This document shows, piece after piece, positions 15,455 through 22,095 of a DNA stretch of 33,759 nt. The notes under the pieces are model-generated. The model was not told the DNA's origin. It worked only from the letters and a program-made list of their open reading frames with translations, and searched no databases. A program made the translations under genes and the position numbers. Numbering within the stretch: the stretch's first letter is position 1; each line of letters begins with the position of its first letter. Source of the DNA: Bacteroidota bacterium (lineage in GTDB: Bacteria; Bacteroidota; Bacteroidia; B-17B0; Aurantibacillaceae); the NCBI GenBank assembly GCA_013816615.1, contig JACDED010000040.1, forward strand, positions 1-33,759, read 5' to 3'.

Positions 15455-15874
15455 ATGAAAAAATTAACATTAGTATTAGGTTTAGCTTTAGGGATCAGCT
15501 TTGGTGCCCAAGCTAACAAGTACAAAATGGATGAGATTCAATTAACTCAAACATTTGAAAACAGCCAGGAAGTAACATTTAACGAAATGTATGCTGCAGA
15601 TTTTAATACTGCAGATGTTAACAACCTAAACCTTAGCAGTAAAGATGGTTCTAAAACACGTGGCGGTTATTTATTACGTTCATTCTTTTGTGGAGCGTTT
15701 GCTATTCACCGTTACTACATGGGAACTGGTAAAAAATACATGTGGGCTTTATATTTCTGCGTTCCTGTAGCCGGTGGTGTTGCAGCTTGCGTAGATTTCT
15801 GGGGCGCTGTATTCAGCAAAGATTTCTATAAGAAATTTGAGAATAATGATAAGTGGTTTGTTTGGTTAGACTAA
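15455..15874 (+). CDS. exported TM2-domain protein
   Basis: 139 residues: signal peptide (LVLGLALGISFGAQA), a polar linker of about 55 residues, and a C-terminal TM2 domain. The domain shows the family pattern of a short hydrophobic helix, a conserved HRYYMGTGKKYMW turn and a second helix ending in Asp (GGVAACVDFWGAVF). TM2 proteins are found in many bacteria and in animals with little known biochemistry. Its location next to the B2-A2-YidD cassette, whose A and B proteins also end in PGxG hairpins of TM2-like layout, suggests a shared process. A bidirectional terminator follows. A possible promoter is TTTG (15393-15396), 19 nt, then TATTTTTA (15416-15423). Confidence 0.85.
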   Translation: MKKLTLVLGLALGISFGAQANKYKMDEIQLTQTFENSQEVTFNEMYAADFNTADVNNLNLSSKDGSKTRGGYLLRSFFCGAFAIHRYYMGTGKKYMWALYFCVPVAGGVAACVDFWGAVFSKDFYKKFENNDKWFVWLD

Positions 15875-15892
15875 GCAATTGCATTTGATCTT

Positions 15893-15926
15893 AAAAAAAG
15901 CCGGTTAATTTTAACCGGCTTTTTTA
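15893..15926. terminator. bidirectional rho-independent terminator
   Basis: AGCCGGTTAA (15899-15908) pairs perfectly with TTAACCGGCT (15911-15920); A-run on the left and T-run on the right. It can end both the TM2 transcript (plus) and the long minus-strand operon finishing with gene B2. Confidence 0.88.
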
Positions 15927-16811
15927 GTTTATAAAATGTTGTTTTACCTGCTCTTTTAAAGATTGATTGTAGTTTTTTGAATGCAGATAATTATACTTCT
16001 CAGCTAAAAATTCTGCGCGCTTTATTCCTCCTAAATAAAATTTACCTATTAAGAGATTGCCAACAAATATAGATGTAAAATAGTACTGGTAAATTACGCC
16101 CGCCACCATCGCCCCCGCAATAACAGCAATGGCAAAGAACGAAGAAATACCCTCGGCATAATTGCCGGCATAACATTGGCCAAAACCAGGAAAAAAAGTA
16201 GATATTCTGCCTGCTTTTTCTACATTTTTTAACTTAGGAATGTTTTTGGTGCTATAAATAGAATCAATGACCCTTTTATTAAAATTAAATGCCTCTGAAT
16301 TATTTAAATTAAGACCGTTGTTTAGTTTACCTAATTTCTCTTTTGCCTTTGTCCACTTATACTGTTCATTTAAAACAAAAACATGAAGCATTAACGATTT
16401 AATTATATAGGAAGAATCTTTTATAAGATAATTTAATTGTTCTAAGAACGATTCTGCCTGTGTGAGATCGTTATTTAAATAACTCATTAAAGCACTTTGA
16501 TATTTAACTCTAAAAATAACCGAATCTGCTGCGCCTTCAATACCAATACTATTTAATTGGTTAATGCCGGCGGTATAATTATTGTATTGTTTATAGCAGT
16601 TTGCAGCAGAGAATTTAGCTTCATTTTTCATCGTTTCACTTTGAGAAAAAAAATCAAGCTTTTGATAAAATATAGAAGCCTCGTAATACTTTTTATTTAA
16701 AAGTAAGCTATCTGCAATGTGTTTTAACTGCAGTGTGTCGTTTACCGAGTAGGCACTAAGCTTACTTAAAAAAACGAACAATAGGAACGTGTATGCTTGC
16801 AAGCACTTCAT
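15924..16811 (-). CDS. cassette protein B2: exported TPR-like protein with C-terminal PGxG hairpin
   Basis: 295 residues. Signal peptide (YTFLLFVFLSKLSAYS), TPR-like helices (HIADSLLLNKKYYEASIFYQ, FSAANCYKQYNNYTAGINQL, ALMSYLNNDLTQAESFLEQL), then a membrane hairpin beginning STFFPGFGQCYAGNYAEG with two long hydrophobic segments and GKFYLGGIKRAEFLAEKY. It corresponds to B1 at 8712-9533. Its first 50 nt lie inside the end of gene A2 in another frame, so its signal peptide is encoded by overlapping sequence. It is the last gene before the bidirectional terminator. The likely topology is a periplasmic TPR part anchored by the hairpin. Function unknown. Confidence 0.8.
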   Translation of the reverse strand: MKCLQAYTFLLFVFLSKLSAYSVNDTLQLKHIADSLLLNKKYYEASIFYQKLDFFSQSETMKNEAKFSAANCYKQYNNYTAGINQLNSIGIEGAADSVIFRVKYQSALMSYLNNDLTQAESFLEQLNYLIKDSSYIIKSLMLHVFVLNEQYKWTKAKEKLGKLNNGLNLNNSEAFNFNKRVIDSIYSTKNIPKLKNVEKAGRISTFFPGFGQCYAGNYAEGISSFFAIAVIAGAMVAGVIYQYYFTSIFVGNLLIGKFYLGGIKRAEFLAEKYNYLHSKNYNQSLKEQVKQHFIN

Positions 16812-17622
16812 TATTTATTCTTCCGTTAACTGATCTTATTTGTTGTTTTACACTAAACACACTTCCAAAAATATTACCCACATAAAAAAAAGTAAATAAA
16901 GCACTGAAGGTTATAAATTGCGGACTCTTAAAATTATCTGTTCTGTAATACGATTCAAAGGCCATAGCGGCTAAAGCACCGTTTGCAGCAAAGGCAGCCA
17001 GGCCGGCGCCTTTTTTACCGGCATAAAACTTTCCTAAGCCCGGAACCACTGTAGATAAAAGCCCGGCCACAAGTGGCGATTTTTTCTTTACTTTTTGAGA
17101 ATACTGTTTTAGTTCCATTAATTTTTGTTGCTCATTGGAATATTTATAATCATCAAACAAAAAAGTTTTACTTACCGAATCAAAATCTTTATAATCCCTT
17201 AATAATAAATAATTACCGGCATTTACAATATTTAAAAGCGGTTTATACTTCAAAATAGTGTCTTCAGAAAAGGAAGATATACTTTGTAAAGCAATTGTGT
17301 ATTTTTTAGAATAAGAAAGATTGATGGATTCAAAAAAACGGGCACCGGTAAAAAAATTACTACTTACAGAAACTGCGTGAAAGTAATTAGCGGCAGAGTC
17401 GGTTTTTTTTAAAAGATAATAATTCATTCCTTTTAAATAGTTTACAGTATCAGCATTCGTAAGCTCGTTGGTATTATTTAATAAGAATAAAGCTTCGCGG
17501 TTTTTACCTGTTTCGGTTAAATGTTGTGTAAATAAAAAATCAGGGTTTTGTTTTTCCTGCGAAAAGCCTGTATGCGCGGTAATACAAAATAATAAAGAAA
17601 GCAATATTAAAATAAACTTCAT
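16762..17622 (-). CDS. cassette protein A2: exported TPR-like protein with C-terminal PGxG hairpin
   Basis: 286 residues: signal peptide (ILILLSLLFCITAHTGFSQ), TPR-like helices in residues about 30-190 (NREALFLLNN, VNYLKGMNYYLLKKTDSAAN), then a hairpin domain starting LLSTVVPGLGKFYAGKKGAG and ending FTFFYVGNIFGSVFSVKQQ. It matches A1 at 7979-8734 across the hairpin. The ATG shares one base with the TAA of the YidD-like gene (TAATG), typical of translational coupling. GLGK is not a Walker A site because no GK[ST] follows. Function unknown. Confidence 0.8.
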   Translation of the reverse strand: MKFILILLSLLFCITAHTGFSQEKQNPDFLFTQHLTETGKNREALFLLNNTNELTNADTVNYLKGMNYYLLKKTDSAANYFHAVSVSSNFFTGARFFESINLSYSKKYTIALQSISSFSEDTILKYKPLLNIVNAGNYLLLRDYKDFDSVSKTFLFDDYKYSNEQQKLMELKQYSQKVKKKSPLVAGLLSTVVPGLGKFYAGKKGAGLAAFAANGALAAMAFESYYRTDNFKSPQFITFSALFTFFYVGNIFGSVFSVKQQIRSVNGRINNEVLASIHVPIVRFFK

Positions 17623-18086
17623 TATTTGTTTTTGAATGTGTAGTCGTTGGGGTGATCATAAATTTTATGAGTTCTCGAATTAAAATCAACCCCTTCTATC
17701 ATATCAATGCCGGCAAGCTTTGTGCATCGGGTTAAACGATCGGCTGTTAATGGGATGCCCTTTAAAATACCGTAATTTTGAATGCACTGCTTACTAAAGT
17801 TACTGCAATTTACTTCGTAAGGACAAGCAGCACCTATTTGAACAGAAATTGTTTTTTGATAAACATACAATAGGCCGCCAAACGCAAGGGAAACCGGGTT
17901 ATACTTTACAAACGCATTTTTTCCGGCAAATAAATAAGTTACATGTCTTTTGTTTTCAAACGCCGGTTCAAAAGTTGTTTTTTCAAAAAGAAGATCGGTA
18001 TCTGTTTTTGTTTGAGAAAATAAAACAGAGTTGATCAGGCAAAACAGACCGATCCATATTTTATTTACCCGATACCACTTTTGCAT
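17622..18086 (-). CDS. exported YidD-like protein (cassette copy 2)
   Basis: 154 residues from the ATG at 18086; the in-frame TTG at 18107 is less likely. An N-terminal signal or anchor (IWIGLFCLINSVLFSQ) precedes a YidD domain at about 70-125: LLYVYQKTISVQIGAACPYE, CSNFSKQC, YGILKGIPLTADRLTRC. It is more complete than copy 1, including the final DRLTRC motif typical of exported Bacteroidota YidD-like proteins as I recall them. The start overlaps the LolA-like gene by 26 nt and the stop overlaps the A2 start. The signal peptide implies periplasmic exposure, unlike classical YidD. Confidence 0.85.
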   Translation of the reverse strand: MQKWYRVNKIWIGLFCLINSVLFSQTKTDTDLLFEKTTFEPAFENKRHVTYLFAGKNAFVKYNPVSLAFGGLLYVYQKTISVQIGAACPYEVNCSNFSKQCIQNYGILKGIPLTADRLTRCTKLAGIDMIEGVDFNSRTHKIYDHPNDYTFKNK

Positions 18087-18783
18087 TTGCAGGAATTTTA
18101 AAATCAAGGTAAGTTAAATTAACTTCGTTATTGATCTTTGGGTTGGAATAGACTTTAATGGTAACAGTTGAATCGTTTTTTTCTTTATAAGCTATCTCTG
18201 TGATCTTTAAAGGAATATTTACATTTCCTATTTTTTGATAAGATGAAAAAAATATTTTTCCTAATGGTTTATTTTTTGCGTCAATAAATTCAAGATAGAT
18301 CGGAAGGCTTTTTTCATGAGCCATTTCTATTTTTTGAATTGGCGAATTTAAACCCGGCTTCGGCACCCAATTGGTAATAAAAACGCCATCATCTACTTTA
18401 GTATCTTTAATTACATAACCAATTTTAGCAAAACCAAGATCATTATAATTTCCATTTAAAAAATACCAAAAGTAACTCGATTCGGATGAGGTTAATGCAG
18501 AACTTGATTGTAGTAATGTATTATCAAGCACGTCGTAATTTTTCATATCACCGTTAGCATTAACAATGGTAACATTTTCAAATGGCTTTGTTAAGTGGGT
18601 AGTAAGAACACCACCTTGCCTTTTAAAATAAACTTCGCCTTCAACCGTAATGTATTTTTTCTTTTCAAGTATCTTCGAAATAAAATTTAAGCTTAACGCA
18701 TCTGTATTAGTTAAACAGAAGGACGCGCTGCTTATGGCTATAAGCAATGGAATTGGCCATTTTAATATCAGCTGTTTAAGCAT
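18061..18783 (-). CDS. exported LolA-like (outer-membrane lipoprotein-sorting fold) protein
   Basis: 240 residues with a signal peptide (PIPLLIAISSASFCLT). The mature part alternates strands as in LolA/LolB-type half-barrels: YITVEGEVYFKRQGG, LTTHLTKPFENVTIV, YLEFIDAKNKPLGKIFFSSY, LPLKITEI-like GNVNIPLKITEIAYKEK, and a final NEVNLTYLDFKIP strand. The fold call rests on this pattern and on its place between a DedA gene and a YidD-like gene; it could be another periplasmic lipid- or lipoprotein-binding protein. The start overlaps the DedA stop by 8 nt. If right, it would bind a lipid or lipoprotein in the periplasm. Confidence 0.55.
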   Translation of the reverse strand: MLKQLILKWPIPLLIAISSASFCLTNTDALSLNFISKILEKKKYITVEGEVYFKRQGGVLTTHLTKPFENVTIVNANGDMKNYDVLDNTLLQSSSALTSSESSYFWYFLNGNYNDLGFAKIGYVIKDTKVDDGVFITNWVPKPGLNSPIQKIEMAHEKSLPIYLEFIDAKNKPLGKIFFSSYQKIGNVNIPLKITEIAYKEKNDSTVTIKVYSNPKINNEVNLTYLDFKIPANAKVVSGK

Positions 18784-19414
18784 TAGGAGCTTTTCTTTTT
18801 CCTTTTAAATAAGCAAAAATGATTGGCAGCACTGATATCAAAATAATGCCAAGGCAAACAAGATCGATATGCTTCCTGATAATTTCTACTTCACCTAATA
18901 AATAACCGGCTATTGTTAAGCTCCCGATCCATAAAGCACCACCTAAAATATCAAAACTAAAAAATCTTCTGTAATTCATTTCGGCCACACCTGCTGCAAA
19001 AGGCGAGAAGGTGCGTACAATTGGCACGAAGCGTGCCATGATAATGGCTTTAGTGCCATGCTTTTCAAAAAATGAATGTGTTTTAGCGAGGTATTCTTGT
19101 TTTACAATTGGCCTGCCTTTTATTTTTAATGAAAAGATCTTTAGGCCTATTTTTCTACCGATCCAATAATTACAATTATCACCTAAAACCGCGGCAATAA
19201 ATAAAAGAATAAGTAAGTAAGATAAATTTAAATGGCCTGAGCGCGCAAATAAACCTGCTGTAAATAATAATGAATCGCCTGGTAAAATGGGCATAGCAAC
19301 AAGGCCTGTCTCAATAAAAATTACAAGAAATAAAACCACATAAATTGTGGTTCCATAATTGGCAAACAACCAATCAAAATCTAAGTGTAAAATGTGTTTA
19401 AATAATTCAATCAT
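18776..19414 (-). CDS. DedA-family membrane protein
   Basis: 212 residues, polytopic. Family motifs are clear: FIETGLVAMPILPGDSLLF near the N terminus, AVLGDNCNYWIGRKIG, and the re-entrant segment ARFVPIVRTFSPFAAGVAEM. DedA proteins are inner-membrane flippase-like proteins; some members recycle undecaprenyl phosphate or translocate other lipids. The Asp, Glu and Arg positions usually needed are present. The gene lies 56 nt after the rhodanese gene and overlaps the LolA-like gene by 8 nt, so it heads the envelope half of the operon (DedA, LolA-like, YidD-like, A2, B2). The lipid moved is not known. Confidence 0.93.
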   Translation of the reverse strand: MIELFKHILHLDFDWLFANYGTTIYVVLFLVIFIETGLVAMPILPGDSLLFTAGLFARSGHLNLSYLLILLFIAAVLGDNCNYWIGRKIGLKIFSLKIKGRPIVKQEYLAKTHSFFEKHGTKAIIMARFVPIVRTFSPFAAGVAEMNYRRFFSFDILGGALWIGSLTIAGYLLGEVEIIRKHIDLVCLGIILISVLPIIFAYLKGKRKAPNA

Positions 19415-19470
19415 AATTTTTAGTGAATAGTGATAAGTGCTTAGAGTTAAATTTATTTCTTTTAATTGTA

Positions 19471-19773
19471 TTACAAGCCAATTTCTTCAATATAAGCTAA
19501 TATCCCGCCTTTTAAATTATAAAGGTTGGTATAGCCTTGCTGGCTTTCCAAAGCATTAATAACTGTTGCGCTGCGTTTACCGCTACGGCAATGTATTATC
19601 ACTTGTTTATCTTTTGAGATCTCTCCAGATCTTTCTAATGCTTCACCCATTGGAATTAAAATCCCTTTTAAGTTAGCCTCATCAAATTCGTGTTCTTCGC
19701 GAACATCAATTAATTGAAAATCTGCTTTAGAATCTACTAATTGTTTTAATTCCTGTACGGTTATTTCTTTCAT
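19471..19773 (-). CDS. single-domain rhodanese-like sulfurtransferase
   Basis: 100 residues, one rhodanese domain: FQLIDVREEHEFDEANLKG at the start and the active-site loop HCRSGKRSAT with catalytic Cys62. The six-residue loop is of the sulfurtransferase type like GlpE/PspE rather than the phosphatase type. It is cytoplasmic, with no signal. It lies 9 nt after the ComA-like gene and is probably in the same transcript, which suggests a role with sulfur metabolism, but this is inference. Confidence 0.92.
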   Translation of the reverse strand: MKEITVQELKQLVDSKADFQLIDVREEHEFDEANLKGILIPMGEALERSGEISKDKQVIIHCRSGKRSATVINALESQQGYTNLYNLKGGILAYIEEIGL

Positions 19774-19782
19774 GATCTGATT

Positions 19783-20574
19783 TTATAAAGTTTGTTTCAT
19801 TTCTTCGGGTAAGTAAGTAAAGAAGGTATCGCCGCGTAATCCTAAGCGTAAAGTTTCTAATGGAATAACATCATCAACACCAATATTACCAACGTTTACA
19901 TTGCAACCAAACAATTTTATGAAATAAACCTGCTGGCTTTTTTGTGGCGTTTCCCAAATAATATTTTCAATTTTTACTTTGTTCACAATACGGTTGATCA
20001 GCATTGTATGTGCGCTTCCGTTCTTATGAAAAATACCGGTGGTGCCACTTTCTCTTGCTTCAGCAATTACTTTAAAAGCGCCTGCCTGCAATTCGTTTTC
20101 CATCATTTTTATCCAACGTGCGGGATGAATGATCACGCCTTCTTCTTTACTACCAACTTCGCTTAATACAGTATAATTTTTTGCAAGCTTGCTAATGTAT
20201 TCACATTTCAGGTCATGTTCCAGCTCAATACTTCCATCACTTACTTCGGCACAATCCATCCCAAGATCTTCAATGTACCTTAAATAATCATCAAACTTAT
20301 TACGCACAATAAACGCTTCAAACAAAGTACCACCAACATAAACTTTTATGCCTGCATCTTTGTAAATTTTTACTTTTTCTTTTACGTTCTTAGAAACGAT
20401 CGAGGTACCAAAACCAAGCTTTATAAAATCAATATAATCCGATGAAGATGCGAGCATATCTTCTGCTTGTCTAAGACTGATGCCTTTATCCATTACCATT
20501 GTAACTCCATTTTTGCGTGGATGTACATCGCGTTCGGGTAAGTGTGTAAGGTTAAAATTATAATTTGTTGCCAT
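19783..20574 (-). CDS. comA: ComA-like phosphosulfolactate synthase
   Basis: 263 residues of the (2R)-phospho-3-sulfolactate synthase family (TIM barrel, EC 4.4.1.19), which adds sulfite to phosphoenolpyruvate in archaeal coenzyme M synthesis. Family segments seen: YIDFIKLGFGTSIV, IKVYVGGTLFEAF, CAEVSDGSIEL, TVLSEVGSKEEGV, VIAEARESGTTGIF. Bacteroidota do not make coenzyme M, so the product probably feeds another sulfonate route; sulfolactate or sulfonolipid-related metabolism is one idea but nothing in the window proves it. It begins 2 nt after the TPR gene and ends 9 nt before the rhodanese gene. Confidence 0.87.
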   Translation of the reverse strand: MATNYNFNLTHLPERDVHPRKNGVTMVMDKGISLRQAEDMLASSSDYIDFIKLGFGTSIVSKNVKEKVKIYKDAGIKVYVGGTLFEAFIVRNKFDDYLRYIEDLGMDCAEVSDGSIELEHDLKCEYISKLAKNYTVLSEVGSKEEGVIIHPARWIKMMENELQAGAFKVIAEARESGTTGIFHKNGSAHTMLINRIVNKVKIENIIWETPQKSQQVYFIKLFGCNVNVGNIGVDDVIPLETLRLGLRGDTFFTYLPEEMKQTL

Positions 20575-20576
20575 AG

Positions 20577-21989
20577 TTATTTTTTAAAATTTGAAATTAA
20601 GTTCAATATTTCTTTATCATTTTGTAATACAGGTGCGTATTCAAATATTTCAGTATGCTTGGAGTAATCCATTGATAACGCTTTTTCAAAATACTCTAAC
20701 GATTCTTTCCTGTTTTCTTTATCTAATAAGATCACTCCCATGCGGTAATACAATTCAACCACATCCGGAAAATACTTTATGCCTTCACTTAATGTTTCAA
20801 GCGCATTGGTAATGTATCCGTTCTGATGGAGTAATTTACTATAATCCAACCACACATCATAATCAGGATATTCTAATTCAATAACGCGCTGATATGCCAT
20901 TGCAGCTTCTTCCATAAAGCCAAGTTTTTCCTGAACTTCTGCAAACACATACCAATACTCGGCATCGTTAGGGTTTATTTCAATGGCTTTTTTAATATAG
21001 TGTACGCCTTCTGTTAAACGGTTCAATGCATCCAACACCACACCAATACCTAACCAGGCATCCGCGTTTGCCGGATCAAGCTTTACACATTTGTTATAAT
21101 TTACAAGCGCTTCTTCAAAACGGTTTAAGTTTTCGTAACACTCTGCAATATAAAAATAGGTCGTAGGTTCGTGTTCTTCGTGTTTAAATGTTTCTTTATA
21201 AACTGCTATAGCTTCTTCATATTGCTCTAATTGCGCTAACGAATTTGCTTTATTAAAATAAGCGGAACTAAAATTCTCGTTAATAGCAATGGAGTAATCG
21301 TATGCTTCAATCGCTTTTTCAAATAAACCCATACGGCTATAACCAAGGCCTAAATTAAACCAGGCAAAATAACTGTAAGGATGATTATCAATATAATTTT
21401 CGTAAAAGCCAATAGCCTCGCTTGATTTGCCAGTAAGATCAAAACACAAAGAAAGTTCATTTAAAGCAACTTCGTTTTTTGGATTTAATTTTATTGCTTT
21501 TTTTAAATAGTAAAGCGCATCATCGGGTTTATCTTCATTTAAAAATTCGACACCTAATGCAACATACACTTCATCTTTATTTTCTGCTAAAGGAATTGCA
21601 TTCTTAAAATTTTCAATGGCTTGTTCACCAAGTCCCATTTGGCTATAGATATAACCACGGGCCATATACAGATCAAAATTATTTTGCTCGATCTGTTCTA
21701 CTTCATTTAAAATAGCTAAAGCTTCGTGTGTGTAATGTTGGCTTGATAAATATTGTGCATGACGAATTTTAATGATACTCGAAAAAGGAAAGCGCTCTAA
21801 ACCATAATCAATGGCTTTTTTAGCCATTTCATAATTTAACCATTGCAGATAATAATCAATTATTTCTTCAATATCATCAGCGTCAAAAAATTGAGTCTGG
21901 CCTGTAGCCAGCATATCTTCAAAAAGTTTTAAATTCTCTTCAAATTCATTTTCATTCAACCCGTCTGAATCGTCATCAAAAGCACTCAT
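20577..21989 (-). CDS. tetratricopeptide-repeat protein
   Basis: 470 residues, almost all TPR. At least ten 34-residue repeats can be read from about residue 65 to 450, e.g. ALAILNEVEQIEQNNFDLYM, DALYYLKKAIKLNPKNEVAL, ALVNYNKCVKLDPANADAWL. There is an acidic N terminus (FDDDSDGLNENEFEENLKLF) and no signal peptide, so it is cytoplasmic and should act as a scaffold. It is first in a closely spaced run with the ComA-like and rhodanese genes (gaps of 2 and 9 nt). The partner is unknown. Confidence 0.92.
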   Translation of the reverse strand: MSAFDDDSDGLNENEFEENLKLFEDMLATGQTQFFDADDIEEIIDYYLQWLNYEMAKKAIDYGLERFPFSSIIKIRHAQYLSSQHYTHEALAILNEVEQIEQNNFDLYMARGYIYSQMGLGEQAIENFKNAIPLAENKDEVYVALGVEFLNEDKPDDALYYLKKAIKLNPKNEVALNELSLCFDLTGKSSEAIGFYENYIDNHPYSYFAWFNLGLGYSRMGLFEKAIEAYDYSIAINENFSSAYFNKANSLAQLEQYEEAIAVYKETFKHEEHEPTTYFYIAECYENLNRFEEALVNYNKCVKLDPANADAWLGIGVVLDALNRLTEGVHYIKKAIEINPNDAEYWYVFAEVQEKLGFMEEAAMAYQRVIELEYPDYDVWLDYSKLLHQNGYITNALETLSEGIKYFPDVVELYYRMGVILLDKENRKESLEYFEKALSMDYSKHTEIFEYAPVLQNDKEILNLISNFKK

Positions 21990-22095
21990 ACTCTAATACT
22001 TATAAACACTAAAATTACAAGAATAATTTTAGAAAAAAGATTGATTATTTCAAAAAAATGTGTATAAATAGTAACGTATTGATTTTTACCCGTTT

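Noticed and set aside
7573-18086. The two cassettes as arms of a recent inverted DNA duplication
   Set aside because: Similarity is seen only at protein level and mostly in the hairpins and YidD domains; no long nucleotide identity was noticed, so the copies are old.
19942-20166. Plus-strand 74-residue reading frame
   Set aside because: Antisense to the conserved ComA-like gene, with no ribosome site or family resemblance.
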